This document shows, one piece after another, positions 1 through 13,764 of a stretch of DNA of 64,000 nucleotides (the first letter of the stretch is position 1; every line of letters starts with the position of its first letter). Both the position numbers and the translations under genes were made by a program. The notes beneath the pieces are model-generated. The model worked only from the letters and a program-made list of their open reading frames with translations, searched no databases and had not been told where the DNA came from. The stretch comes from Stenopsyche tienmushanensis. Lineage: Eukaryota; Arthropoda; Insecta; Trichoptera; Stenopsychidae. The stretch is taken from positions 1,426,001 to 1,490,000 of the forward strand of contig WACJ01000048.1 in the NCBI GenBank assembly GCA_008973525.1, written 5' to 3'.

Positions 1-369
1 AGTGAATATATTCGCTATAAAAACATTGACATTTTATTGGAAATGTATGCATGTGTGCTAATATTGTCTTTTCTGAATTAAATTACAAATATAGTAGTTT
101 TTAATGGGGCATAAATGCAAATGCATTCGGAATCATAAAGCGATTTCACATCTTACGAGGGGAAATATCAAAAGAAAGGAACCATAAAACCCAATAAATT
201 GAATATAAATTTTGATTGTAAATAATCGTTGCTTGGTAATAAGCATCTTCGTGTGATGCAATTTATATCATCATTATCAACCATCCACAATGTTTCGATC
301 TCTGGAACAAAATGGTTCCCCATCGGTGAATTCTTAAGTGGGTGATTTAAATAATTTTGAATTAAAACT
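1..369. other. Non-coding, nothing recognised
   Basis: AT-rich sequence without an open frame, repeat or domain that I can identify. Confidence 0.4.
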
Positions 370-720
370 TATGCATGGTGTTTTGCACATGGAACGCACA
401 TGCCCGGTCTCCAGACCTGACACCACTGGATTTCTTCGCCTGGGGACATACCCTATTCCGTAAATCGCACGGTATCCAGATCTGACACCACAGGATTTCT
501 TTGTCTAGGGACGTGCAAAAGAGTTCATTTACACGACAGAGGTGCTCTCTTTAAATTTAACAAATTATTTGCATAACGTGTATCATATTGTTGGAAAGGA
601 GTTGACCTAAAGAACTTTTTAAAATTAAACGAAGTCCAAAATGGTTTTTTTGTTTAAATAATTTAGAAGTTGACAATTCTCATTATATATCAATTCTCAT
701 TCATTTTTTGTAAAAATAAA
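370..720 (-). repeat. Dispersed repeat with internal ~60-bp units (copy 1)
   Basis: Two units related to CCAGACCTGACACCACTGG occur at about 411 and 476, spaced 65 bp. On the opposite strand the same units flank the hAT element at 20552-22264, followed in both places by a similar AT-rich tail (600-710 versus 22390-22500). No coding capacity is seen. The unit contains CAGTGGTGT, which is also the tip of that hAT element. Confidence 0.65.
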
Positions 721-3700
721 TTTATATTTGCCATAACTAGTATCTTTTATTTAAAAATTACATTTCAAATCAATCAATTGCATTAAATAATGATTTATTT
801 AGAACGAAAGTACAAAAAGTTATGATGATTTAAAGATGAAATTTTGTATATTTTTTTTCATAATGTTGATAAAAAAATATATTTCGACAATCCTGACACT
901 TAGGACATACGGCCTATATATAGCAAAAAATCCCTCTAATGCTCAAAAATATTTTGTTGATCCAATTTCAAAACCCCATGTATACGTCACGAAAAATGAA
1001 ACCCTAAGTGGCAGTTGGTCGGAGAGTGAGGGTATGCTGCTAAACTGTAAGCTCTCCGTCTCCCTCGCATGCATCATAGACCCGCTACTGTGTGTGTGTG
1101 TGTGTACGTACCACAAAGCAACTACAAGACGAGTAGTAGACTAATTTTATTATATATTACACAAACACAGCTTCATCTTTTAATTAATATCAACTTTCAC
1201 CAAATAAAAAAAATCTTAAGCTTTTTCTTTTTGTTTTTGTTGCCATATCCTTCTTAAATGAGTGAACTTTTTGGAATGCTTCTCTTCGATTCTCTCATAG
1301 ATGCTCATTGGATCCATCTTCAGCTTTATTTAACCGAGGACGAGGTCTCTCATTAGTTTATTTACCAATCGATTTCAGCAATAAGTGTTGCATCGTCTGA
1401 CTATTTGAATGCTGAATTTCGACATTTTTCTTGTTTGAATACATTTTTGAAGATCTTCTTTGTGTTCTATCATTAGTTTTGATTCAGCTGTATTTTGGAC
1501 TTATTCGATGAAGTTATGGTGATTCGATTAAAATCGTTTTTAAAGGAGAACTCTGGATTCATATTCGCGAGAAAGCTTCATTTAATCCATTAACATCTAC
1601 GTATCTGCCATTTACATAGCAGTTAACCGGTTTGCTAAGCGAATTAACAGAAGAACCGAAGTCATATTAATCAAATTTCGGCTCCATCCCCGGCAATTAT
1701 CAAATTTTCATAGCCGAACTCGAGATCCTAATAATAGTTTGCCACCGAACCGGTAAATATGACATTTTGTCTTTTCCATGTGTGCTTTTTTTACGTAATT
1801 GAAATGTTGTTTTCTACTGTGTACGTACTCATGAAAGTCATGGACGTTTTTCGATCTTCATTGTCAAGTTTCTTCTTAATTCGGCGATTGCCGTGGGCGA
1901 TGGCAGTTAAAGTGAACTGGTCGACCTGGTGTCAGATCTTGTCTTCTTTGTGGAAGCATTTAACAAAAAGATTGACGATCCTTCCGTCGTCGAAGACGTA
2001 ATATTTACTTATCTCACGGACGTGATGTTTTTCAGTATCAATTTACAATTTGGCGTTAACGATGCATTTATATGCAATGTTTGTTCATTGAGTCATATTT
2101 ATTTGGAACCATCAACTATTGCGGTGAATATCATTATGTATTTTTGGTGAATTCTTGTCCATTTGGCTGTCAAAGCGAAACAACTTTGTGCATAAAAACG
2201 ATGTTGTTATCATATCCAATTTTGTTTCGTATTTGTCTATTTTTATATTTGGCGTTATATACTCAAGGCTATATTTTCAACATAGTCAAATGAAATATTT
2301 TGATATATTATCTTTATTGCAAATTCAAACTTTGATGCTTTCTCTTGCTCTTATACTAAAATTTCAGATATTATCTGTAATTGATTTTTAATCATTGGAG
2401 AGCTAATTTATTTCTGTACCAATATGAGATCTTCATACTGAGCTACGTTTGTTTGTGTTCAACATTTAGAAAGGTGAAGAGGTTACAACAAACAAAAATG
2501 GCCTTAACTCATTCCGGTCCTATAAGTCTTAACCGTTTGAGACATGAATGAATCAGATTTTTGATCAAATACATCCTCCTCCAATTACCAATAGTAGTCC
2601 ACTATGGGAAGATGTTACCAATAATGTTAATTAGAGTTCAAATATACATTTTTCTGTTGGGCAAAAATCAGTAGAATCTCTGCAGCTAAAATAATAATTA
2701 GATACTTTATTAAATAATTAGATTAACACGCCGAAAGCGAATTCAAGTCAGTCACAATTTAACACGCAGACGTTTCAAATGGAAGCAATTACTAATGAAA
2801 GGAAAGAATTGATAACTATGTAATTATGCCTCGAAACTAAGATATAATCATCTTCAACATACGATCCGAAGACGGTGAGAAAGGGGCGGAAACAGCGAAA
2901 CCATTCCTTGTGGATAATTGAGAGCATCCGGATAATGGTTGAACGTCTCTTTAGACGTCGTGGGAATGCCTCGATTAGCAAAAGTGATTCGAACAATGAG
3001 AGATTGTAATGTATGCTTACAAAACCCATGGGAGTCTTTGGTCATATAGGTCCATCGGCAATCATCTGTCTTTAGTCTATGTCAGTGAATAATGGCCATG
3101 CACTTCGCTGTTACTTTATGGCTATTAAAGATATAAGATCTATGCACAACCTGGATGTGCATGAACTATCCATGTAGAATGTGATCGAAACGATACTATA
3201 ACTGCAGAGTACCGCAATTCATTAAATATATCGCTCTGATGGGGTAGACTCGAGAACCATATCCAATTGACACGATCTACTAAAAGACAATAGACAGTTT
3301 TCACCATTTAGATTTTTATGCCACCAAGACACAAGATTTATCATTGGATAAATTTGATAAAATATGCGGACAAATAATTTTTTAAGCGGCCGTGATCCTA
3401 ATGCATGAGGAAGCAACGAGAAGAGAATTAACATGTTAATGCAATTTGATGTCTTTGAGGAAGTTTTCTTATCTCGTTTGGTCGCATGTCACATACCCGG
3501 AATTCTATTTCGACTTAAAAATACAAATGCATTTAATTAAATTGTGTTTTTTTTATTTTATGCTAAACGTTGGTTTATTATATTGCTTACAGATCTAAAA
3601 AGCATTAATTTCTTACATTTAAGCAAAAGTTCCATGATTCATATCATTATTGGTTTCAATGGTATCGATAGCATTGTGTAATACGATAAAAATAACAGTC

Positions 3701-3743
3701 TACTAAGCTTTCAACGTGGCGGTCATTAATAATTGTACATACC
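721..3743. other. Intergenic, no gene recognised; short GT run
   Basis: Contains a (GT)n tract at about 1088-1104. Short open frames near 1759-2391 (one reading FFVEAFNKKIDDPSVVEDV) have no recognised domain, splice support or neighbours. The stretch 2830-3060 is slightly GC-richer, with no identity found. Confidence 0.35.
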
Positions 3744-4050
3744 GGCATTAAATTAAAATCTACAAAGCTGCATTTTTATCTACAAGTATATTGCGTTAAT
3801 TTTGAATAAATAAACGTCATCTTTTTTCGATACATGATGGTTAAGGCTTCGGTAGACGTGGCTAAAGTTGTAACGCGGGAATTTGATTTAAGTATTGCAA
3901 CTTTCAAAGCATTGCAATATTAAGTACATAAAATATTTATTATAAGCAGCTACAACATAGTTTCAGTCTTGTAAGTATAAATCATTTATATAATATTTAC
4001 TTACAAATCAAACCAAACAATTTATAAATGTCAGCAACTAGCTATTTATG
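3744..4050 (+). repeat. Dispersed ~300-bp repeat C, copy 1
   Basis: Starts GGCATTAAATTAAAATCTAC and ends near ATAAATGTCAGCAAC. Matching copies lie at 50793-51440 (split by an insertion) and 61292-61586. It has no coding capacity and no clear terminal repeats. Confidence 0.65.
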
Positions 4051-4163
4051 TAATATATTTTTAAATCTTATATTGTGACAGATGGACATAACTATAACTA
4101 ACAAATATACATATAACAGCCTGATACATTAAAATAAAACCTGCTGTTGCATATTTGCTAATA

Positions 4164-4807
4164 CGAGGCATGTTCAGAAAGTAAGTGTACTGTGACCATA
4201 ACGAGTTATGATTTTTTAAAATTATTTTCGAACATTGAGTGGTACTGACTGGATAAAATGTGGTTGGCTCATTACACGCCTGAATCAAAAGACAGTCGTC
4301 ATACCAATTCCCCATCTGCCAAAAATTCAAATGGCCTCACTGCTTTGGGATCGAAAAGGCATAATTTTGGTAAAATTTCAACCTCAGAGGGAGACCATCA
4401 ACGCACAACAATATTGTGATACAAAAGGAGGGGAATGCTGAAGAGAGGAGTGTGCTTGTTACACGACAACGACCGTTCTCACACAGCCACTAAGGTGCTC
4501 TTAGATCCATTTAGTTGGGATGTTTTTAGCCACTTTCCCGTATTCCCCAGACTTGACGTCTTCAGATGATCATCTTTTTACGTGCCTGAAGTCACACATG
4601 AGTGGAATTAGTTTTTCAACCGCCGAGCAGGTGCGGGAGAGGTTCTGAAGTGGGAGTTCTTCGAGGAAGGCATAAAAAAGCTTGTGCTACGACTCACCAC
4701 ATGCATTGAACGACATGGAAATTATGTGGAAAAATATGCAATATTTTATCAAATACACTTTTTTGTAATATAAAAATCTAGTACACTTACTTTCTGAATA
4801 TACCTCG
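4164..4807 (+). mobile_element. Internally deleted mariner element with TA target duplication
   Basis: Inverted ends CGAGGCATGTTCAGAAAGTA (left) and the complement TACTTTCTGAATATACCTCG (right) are flanked by TA. The + strand still encodes mariner pieces: VCLLHDNDRSHTA, then FPYSPDLTSSDDHLF, then FFEEGIKKLVLRL, with frame breaks. The N-terminal half and first catalytic Asp region are missing. The element is dead by sequence. A second copy of the left end appears near 43713. Confidence 0.85.
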
Positions 4808-5280
4808 TATATTGGGTATTTTTGGCTACTGTGCTGTATCTGACAGACGAAGTGCTGCATTCACGTTCAGTCTATTCCTTTATTTCGATTTTATTTTAAG
4901 GACATGGACGTTGTTAATAATAAAAATTAAAAAAATATGGATATTCATCTTTCACTGTTATCCAAAACTAAATCAATATCAATGTTTTGTGTTTGAATAT
5001 CAGAGTGGCATCCGAAGACAACTCTATTGGTTGTTATTTTTCTCTACTCGTAAGACTCGATGAAATGACGTCCTCCATGAAAGGATTATTAATCCAAAAA
5101 TTTCCTTTATGATGATCCTCATTTTCGGGATAATAGTTTTAATATTAGTACCAATGCCTTCAAGTTTTAACTTATTACATTTAAAATACCTTTCCTGTCG
5201 ATCTCAAAAATAATATTTTATAAAAAATATTAATCATGTGTTTTGACAATCCTAACCAAAAAATGTCCAAAAGCCGTAAA
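4808..5280. other. Non-coding spacer
   Basis: AT-rich sequence between the mariner element and a repeat A copy. Nothing recognised. Confidence 0.35.
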
Positions 5281-5670
5281 TTATCCCGCAGGAGTAGGGA
5301 ATCCAATTCCGGGATTCTGGACAGTTTTAGGTGATCATGAATCCCGGGATTGGTAAACGTAATCCCGAAAAATTTGGGATTGAAATTTTTATCTAACAGA
5401 AATCGTACACTTTACCAGCACGATGGAAGTTACTAAATCGAGACATTCCCGCCGAAATCTGGACGCTTGGAAATAGTGGCGTAACTACTAATTGGCGAGC
5501 CTAGGCGACGCCTAGGGGCAGTAACTGTCTAATCTATGTATACATATATAAAGTACATATATATTTTCAAATTGTTATATTAACCTTTCGCTACCGGTGA
5601 TGTATTTACTACACCTCGACTCTAATAATGGGGATATTGATATGAAATATAATAGATTTGGGGTTCATTT
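5281..5670 (+). repeat. Dispersed repeat A, copy 1 (ATCCCGGGAT-rich)
   Basis: Begins with several ATTCCGGGATT / ATCCCGGGATT runs, then a block with GGCGACGCCTAGGGGCAGTA and a block with TTAACCTTTCGCTACCGGTG. The same order, inverted, occurs at 27234-27766; the second half recurs at 17567. No protein is seen and the class is unknown. Confidence 0.65.
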
Positions 5671-8600
5671 TGAATGTGTATTAACACATTTTAGCGACAC
5701 TAGAAAATAATATTTTTTTGCGTCAAAAGCATGTATTTTTGCGTGTACAAAGCTATAAAAGCGCACGTTTTCAAGTGAGCGTCCGGAATGAGTTAATGCA
5801 ACTATACAAAGGCGTTATTACATTCGGCCGATTGAAAATATTAAATATTTAGTTTCTGCGTTTTCTATTTTAGGTATTGATGATTTATCGCAGATCTCCG
5901 GATGATTGAGCGAGAACGAGTTCATTTTTTAGCACCTTTTACCAATTAGTAAATATCGGCGAGCGGTCTCAGTGATGAATGACCTATTCACCTCCGATAT
6001 TGCATCTTGATGAAATTTACATTAAAAAGAACGCCTTCTCATACGTCTTCATGACTTGCTCGTTTGATCTCGTTTCGTTCTCTTCGTTGTCCAAAGCAAT
6101 TAACACGATGAAGATTTTTTGCTGTAAAACTCTGCTATTTGCTCGGCGGGAGTCTCAGTTCTTTTTCGTGCATGGACGTATGAAATTTTTTGCGGAATGC
6201 CCATTGACATATCAACATTCACATATTTTAATCGATTTTAAATGCAAAATGTCGTACTTAGCATATCTATTAATTTTATAGTGTGACGTATGCAAATAAT
6301 TTTTAATCAATGTAGATATCATCGTTGAAATATGTATATTGAACCGTCGAAATTTCGCTGGATGTTGTTAAACAAAATAGCGGCTATAAAAAGCATCGAT
6401 GCATCTGCAATACGTTTCCGTTCAATACTTAAATACATCCAAATGCATATTTCATCGATCAAAAACAGACTTGCTTGCAACATCCATTCTTTCTGATGGC
6501 GCCGAAAAAAAAAAAAAGAAAAAGTTGGCTTGCGAATCTGATTAAAAACTTCCGCAGGAACTGGAATAGCAAAATAAATACCTGACCTAGAAAGCAGAAG
6601 CATCATTTCCAAAAGGAAGTTCATCCTTCATCCATAATGATTGATCTGATTGGCGAGTGCAATAAACCTATATATCGTTTCAATAGCAGAGGATTGCATG
6701 CTTTTGAATGCTTGATCTTTAAATTTTGCTATGATTTTTTGCATAGCATTTAAATCTACAATTAATGCATCGATTATACGCAGCATGACCTTAAACTTAC
6801 CAAGCAAAAATATTAATGCGCCTTTTTAACATTTTTATTGTCATCGCTGAAATCTAACCTTTCTAATATATGTACGCCGGCCCGATGATAAAAATTTAAT
6901 TTGCATAATTAATGAATATTTTTTGCCAAATAATACTATGTAATTTGGCCACAGAGTTATGGGAAGCAATGACTCCTGCTGCGGTCTTGCGATGGACTTC
7001 CTTTCCACGTCCAAGAAAAATAAGAAAAAGAATACACTATAATTGTCGTTGATGGAAAACCAATTTATACGCTCGTTTTTTCATCGTCTTGTAATTATTG
7101 TTTATATTGCAAAAAATTATATATGCAAAATATGAAGGAGCAGATTTTTTCAAAACTCGCCCAAGGATTACGAATTATTACGCCTTAACGCTTTTTATGC
7201 ATAAATACCTGATTTAAATAGAGTTACGCATAAGCCCAAGCATAAAAATGAGATAATAGCGTTATAAAATCTATATTCTTCAATGAATATGCAAATTTAG
7301 ATCCAACCGATTGAAAGAAACACCATCGAGACGTCGTGACAAAGAGACGTGGCGATTATCTTATTTTGTGCTTTAAAGTTTAATCAAAATGTGACATTTA
7401 ATAAGTAATATATAAATTAGGAGGACCCGAAGAAAATCGCGTTTTTTTCTATAATCAAAAATTGTAATTTTCATTGATATTTGCGAACTTTTTCCCATCT
7501 TCTTTGCAGTTTTTAAAATTAGTTTTATTGATTCCAAATACATGTATACATAAGTAGTTTTCGACTTCCAATTGTATTTCGAAAAAAATATATATAAAAT
7601 AGAGTATACTCCATGAACCTAAAGAGAAGATCAAGATCTGGGTAATATGAAGGATGTTGACAGACAACAGAGAGCAACTAACGAGTGTGAAGGGTCTATA
7701 ATTGATTACCCTATTGCTGGCGCTGTTGTGTGATCTGTTCTAGATTTCCTCAGACTAACCACATAGAAAGTGTCTTCCATTGATCTTTAGACGCAGAACG
7801 TCCAAGCTCCCACCACTTTTGCTCCGCACCCTTCAGAAGAGGCGAGGTTTTCACAGGAAGATCAGCTTCAGACTATATGCACCCGAAGATGCGTTAAAGG
7901 AGAACGGACAAAGGTATACTAAGCTCAAGGGAATACTACCGCGGATTCACTGCCATCACGAGTCCAACCTTAGTTTGAAGGGGGAAATCTTCAAAAGACA
8001 CCACAATTCTGGTGGTAGTGTGGAATTTCTATCCACTAAAATCCCCCCTCCTCTTATGCTACCACCCGGCTATTAAACTAAGTATTGCACAAGGTTGGCA
8101 GCGATGTGTCCTTCTTGGGTTCGTTTGTTGTGTCAATTCAGTGGCGATCCACTGGTCTTTGTCTTCTCCTTCGTTCAGCGTCCTCTTTCTGCTGCACAGC
8201 GCACTTTGTGTATTTGCAACGCGCATTCTATGCCCTATCATCCTTGAGTATTAAAAGGATCATGTTGTTGGGCAAAAGCGAGTTTGCTCTCAGCTCCTCG
8301 CTTAGGCTTTTCAACGCTCCACGCTGGGCAGATGAATATCGTGTGTACGGCATCATTATTGCCAACAGCCACGCCCGGTGAGAATCTAGATCAGATGGTA
8401 ATATATTTATCCATGTTGCCTGGCCATCCACAATTCCAGGTTTAGTATTAATTCATATCTCTACCGACGAGCAGCCTAAAACTGTTCTTCCCTGTATGCA
8501 TTAGGCTGTTGAGGATAGTGATGATTCTTTTGATACAAACTCAACCAAATTCCATAATCAGCATTTCCATACATCCTTTTACGGGTTACGCAGAACATGG

Positions 8601-10611
8601 TGACCTGCTTACCCAACTTATGTTAGCTGGGCTACCCCAGCAGCATTTGATGAGCAAACCGACGTGGCTGCTTTGGCGTATTTCTACTCCACATCATTAC
8701 CCCAGGAGTTCAACCGTTGCCCGCGGTCTTACTTTTTTAATATTTAATTTATTCTGACCAATCGTCGACAGTTGACATCTGTAGTTATTATTTCATTCGT
8801 TTTGTCAATGCGTCTTAAATGTAACTGGATCATGGAGATTTGAAATTTGAAATTTTCTCGATCAATTCACTATAAATTTCATTGATTACTTTAGCGACCT
8901 TGCTGGCATTTAAGCCCTGGTCGATAAAAGTAACATGCTATGTCTAATGTGTCTTACATCAATTTCTGGCTTGGAAATTTTACCATGGCAAGAAGAATAT
9001 GTCTTCCGGCGGCCAAGACTATTGGTCGACCCTCAAATCAGACTTTAAACTAAATGCCCCTTTCTGACTATCTTGGACCTGTTTTGCTAACCTGACAGGT
9101 GTATTTAGCTTTCTGAAGACGTATCCCTTATCGCCCATGAGATTTCTAACAACCTTGACGACTGGCACCGTTTGGACGTCTCATGTATCGCTTTTTTTAA
9201 TGAACTCATCTAATTTTCACCACTTTTTTGCAAATAAACGACAACTCACGTTTTTTTCCGTTTCACTTTTTACGTCATTTCAAAGTACTGTTTCTTTTAG
9301 CTGATATTTCAATCATTTGGCTGTTAATGTGCTCTTCTGCTATCTGGAAAATCTTGTCCATGTCCGATCGAACTTACCGTTTGTTAAATACTTTGCACAA
9401 TTTGTCTGCCAGTTTAAACTCTTTAATTTTATCGTTCTTTGTATTGTGATTTACTTAATGACCATGCATATTTATTATAAAAAAGTACCATTTGGAAATG
9501 AAGCACTACGTGACTTGGCGCTGATTATTTCCATCATTAGAAAGCGTCTTTCCCAACTCGGCTCGTAATGATACAGATTTTGCATAATTTTGACGATCTC
9601 CCAGGAGATCCCAAAACCTGTGAAAAAATGCAACGACACGAACCCGCGGCATTATTTAAAATATCATTACGCCCGATGACGAAATTTTTGCGGCGATAAA
9701 TTTTCATTGTTGCCCAAAAACCCACATAGCCAAATGTCAATGGCGAGCAATGCTTCACTGGCCAAAGTGCACCGAATTTTACGGTCCAGACCACATCTAG
9801 ATCAGATTTAGCTCGAAACGGCCTTATCTTATGGCCGTTTTGGGCGTTTGTGTATATTTTTAATTTCTTCATAACCATGGGAAAAATATGCAGGAGCCCA
9901 TATTATATGTCGCTCTAATGAAATTTCATGTCGTAACTCGAATGAAAATATCTCGTTTCAGTTTAGCAACGGAATTGCTAAATTAGCATGATGAAAGCAA
10001 TGGATTATATTGCAAATCATGCCTCATATTTTTATGCCGATCGAATATTGCCATGGAACATGTACGCCGTTTGGGAATTTAAGGTTTTGTCTTTCGCTTT
10101 TTTCAGGCCTAGTTTGAGTGTGCGATAGTTCGCAGCCTCCCCAAGGCGCGAATATTGATCATTGTATCGAAATCTGATACTCAAATCCAAATTGGACACG
10201 ATAGATATAAACCGGGCTAACGACTGTAATTTTTCTCCGGGGCTCTTTCAAAATTCTAATTCAACTGGTCGGATACGTTCTGCATTGTATTGACAATAAC
10301 ATGTTATGGCCATTGTGGGCACCAATTAATGCAAAATCATAAATCATCGCGCTAATAAGATCCGATACTTTGGATGATTGAATTATATCTCGTTCAACCC
10401 CTCTAGCTTAAAAACAATCAACATTCGAGACTTTCCAATGCGACCTGAACGATCGAATTATAAAATTGATCAATGGAATCCAAACTTGATTTTTAACGAT
10501 CCGTGCACTATATAAGTATAGAAGAAAGTCTTAAAAGAATGAATATATTTTTATTGCGTCATTAAAATATAATTCATGGTGCTTCTAAGGCTTATAAGTA
10601 TTAGATTTCTA
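5671..10611. other. Gene-poor stretch without recognised features
   Basis: Short open frames only. The block 7780-8760 is clearly GC-richer and partly open on both strands (for example 8085-8381 and 7780-8076), which could be an old retroelement or pseudogene, but no domain could be named. The block 8880-9560 also has mixed open frames with no recognised match. Confidence 0.3.
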
Positions 10612-11466
10612 TTAGGTTGTCCCATAAGTTTCTCTTCGCAAATGAACACAGATCTAATCATAGCTATGGTTGAAGAAAACCCGCGATATACTGTTCGCGA
10701 AATAGCTAACAAGTTAGAAATTCCACGAACATCCGTTCATAATCATCTGACAAAATTGGGCTACATCAATCGTTCAGATGTGTGGCTTCCTCATGAACTG
10801 ACTGACTCAAATAAACTTCAGCGTATTTCAACATGGGATCTTCTTCTCCAACGACATAATAGCCAACCTTGTTTGAAGAATTGGAAACATTGCTCGATAG
10901 AAACGTCTGACAGTATTGGGAATGATACAAAAGAAGGATCTCGGGTGCCTTATGACTTGAAGCCTAGAGATGTGGAAAGGCATATTTTCGCGTGTGAACA
11001 GCTGCTCCAACGACAAAAAAAAGGTTTTTTACATCGTATCGTGACAGGCGATAAAAGGTGGATATACTACGATAATCCCAAGCGTAAAAAAATCATACGT
11101 TTAGGCAAAGACGACGAAATATCACATGATCTGCATTTGGTGGGATCAGCTGATATAATCCCACCCGTCGTATGTATCCCACCCATTGTATTCTCCCGAC
11201 AATGCTCCTTTTGATTATGCACTTTTCTGATCGATGACTTATAACCTGGCTGAGCAGCACTTCACTTCTTATGAAGATAACAAAAAATGGATTGATTCTT
11301 GGATATCCTCAAAAGACGTGTCGCTTTTTTCGACGTGGAATTTAAATTCTGGAAAAAAGACAGGGAAAAATAATGGCTTACGATGGGCAATATTTTATTT
11401 GATTCGCTTTTTAAATAAAATATTTATTTTTACGAAAAAACGGCGAGAACTTATTCACACACCCAA
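10612..11466 (+). mobile_element. Mariner (SETMAR-like) element, defective
   Basis: TA-flanked element. The left end is TTAGGTTGTCCCATAAGTTT; the right end is the complement of TTGGGTGTGTGAATAAGTTC. The frame 10576-11214 encodes an N-terminal helix-turn-helix region (YTVREIANKLEIPRTSVHNH), WLPHELT, and VTGDKRWIYYDNPKRKK around the first catalytic Asp. The C-terminal piece LAEQHFTSYEDNKKWIDSWI follows after 11234. The part with the second and third catalytic Asp is deleted, so it is inactive. The two ends are less alike than usual for mariner, so the exact left border is uncertain. Confidence 0.85.
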
Positions 11467-11552
11467 TATATAAATGTCATCTGTGAGTGTGGGTTTGGTA
11501 TTTGGGTTCGCTCTATATTGTTGAGTTTCAAAGGCTCCTAAAAAATAAAATA

Positions 11553-12125
11553 CACTCAAACCTCTTTTTGTGCGACTTTTTTTGTGCGATTTCGAAGTTG
11601 TGCGGTTTTTTTATAGCAACATTTTCTTTTTTTTAAATTTCATAAAGAGTACGTATCTAGATATTTTGGATGGAAACACATTTTCTAAAGGAATTTTCAA
11701 AATTCCAACTACTTACGGTGTTATGGCTATTTTAGTGACGCGGCAACTTGGCCTGGCCTACCATAATGAAATCTTTTAACGCGTTTTTCTCGAAACTACT
11801 TTTTTCAACGCGGTTGACATCATGTCTCAAGTTTTAATTAATTAATTTACTTCAAACTGGGTACGAATCTTTTCTATATAACCCTCTATCCTTAAAATGT
11901 TACCAATTCCTTACGAAAAATGTTATTTTTTAATTGCCTTATTGTTTTCATGTTTTTTCATTAACTTTTTTTATGCGATTTTGGATATATTTTATATGGC
12001 TATTTTAAAGTTATGCGCTTTTTTAAATCCATGGAACACATCTTCACTTTTTCTATGTAAGTCATAGCTTTTTTTTATGCGATTTTCCGCGGAATGCATC
12101 TACCGCACAAAAAAAGGTTTACGTG
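11553..12125. mobile_element. Pogo/Tigger-type non-autonomous element
   Basis: Ends CACTCAAACCTCTTTTTGTG and, on the other strand, CACGTAAACCTTTTTTTGTG are flanked by TA. Inside are repeated GTGCGATTT / GTGCGGTTT / ATGCGATTT units near both ends. No transposase is left. Related sequence with transposase remains lies at 15826-16240 and 31316-32130. Confidence 0.75.
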
Positions 12126-13764
12126 TACTAATAATTAGAAATAATTCCGACAATTGAGACATTGTCAAATATTTTATAAATAATTTGAAAACCCCTTCTA
12201 GTTCATGTTTTAATTGTATTATTTACGAGCAAGTATCCGGACAATGAGAGGTAGCAATAAATTGATTTAATTTCAACTAAAACAAATAATTTTTCTAGGA
12301 ATCCCGAGGAATATTTATAGTTATTGTGTTTATTTATTTATATATTAGCATAAAAAATAAATATACAATAGGATGAATAAAATCTCCAGATGATGATTCC
12401 TGGCTTATCAAGCGTGGGTTAGCAGGATTACAAATCGGCGCCGCCGGTCCTTAAAGTGTTAACAATGATAGAAAGCAATCCGTTGCTATAAAATGTTTAC
12501 AATGAGTAATTGAAAAATACAAGTATAAATATTTTTTCTAATGCCCTCGTTATTCGCATGAGGTTTGTGGGTGTAACAACCCACACGCTAATTTCATAAT
12601 AATAACACATCCAAAAATCTATATTTCGTGGTGTTTTAAAGGGTGCGTCTATGGAAATATTTTTTTAAATTGTTAATACATGGTTTTGGTTCTTTAAATG
12701 GCAATTTTCTCGTGAGATTTTATACGAATGATCAATGAAGACCTGTTTGGAAAAGAATTTCGACTCGAACGAAAAGCTCCGAATGCCAATCATATGTTAT
12801 TATGCCAAAATTTCGTGTGCAGTCATAATATTTTGACACAATAACGACCCGAAGTAAAATTTTGCACTGTGATATGTTCATAATTTAAGTAATACATCAT
12901 GCTTGAAACGTATGCTAACATGACAGCGTGACTTTCGCGCACATTGCGTGCTTGTAAAATTAGCTTTTTAGTCTGCAAATATGCTATCTAGAGAATCTAG
13001 TGGTGCTCGTTGCTTAAAGTGGTATTAAAAAAGCCATTTTTTGCTGAAATTCAACACGTACACGCTGTAAAATCGTCCGCAAAGTCCATGAGGTCAATCG
13101 CGATCGACTGGTTCATCCTGAGGTCGCATCATATCGATCGTCGAGCTGATACGACCATTGACCTTCTTTAGAGAAGCAAACTTTCAAAATGATGATAAAA
13201 ACAGATCTTCTTATTGGAAGAACCCAAAAAATCTATTTGTTATCGACGCGAAAAGAAAACATTGATGCGATATAATATGGTCTATATAGCATGAGATTTT
13301 CCGATTAACGCCGCCAACAATTATTTCAATTTGCATAGATAATTCCGTATGAAACAATTACAGTTTCTTTTTCACGCTTCGCGAATGAAAAATACTCTGA
13401 GTTTTTCTAGGCATGCATTCGCTTCGTTAAGTATGTCTAAACGACGCCGAATCGATTATCCACATTTTCCACGATGCGAATAATTAAGGTGTGACATCCG
13501 TGAAAATGAGTATTTTTAGAAGATGATAGGCAAGTTAATGCCATAGCATAAAAGAAAAATCTGTCCAATAAATCAAAATGATTCTCAAGAACCGGTTGTC
13601 TTTACTATCGATTATTTTTATTGATAAAATGTCGTTGTTTTTTCATAATGGCGAAAAAACTTGAATTTCTTGAAAATTCGCTTACAAACGCAATGACCAT
13701 GATGTATTACAAAATCAAATTGCATAAGCTTTCAATCAAAAAGCTCGATCGTTATTACAAATTT
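12126..13764. other. Non-coding, nothing recognised
   Basis: AT-rich. No open frame with a recognisable domain, and no repeat matching the rest of the window was noticed. Confidence 0.35.

Noticed and set aside
836..1257. Two overlapping frames near the (GT)n tract
   Set aside because: Low-complexity translation (VCVCVC) from the GT repeat; no gene evidence.
1929..2150. Frame reading FFVEAFNKKIDDPSVVEDV as a possible captured viral or host exon
   Set aside because: Short, no recognised domain, no splice partners found.
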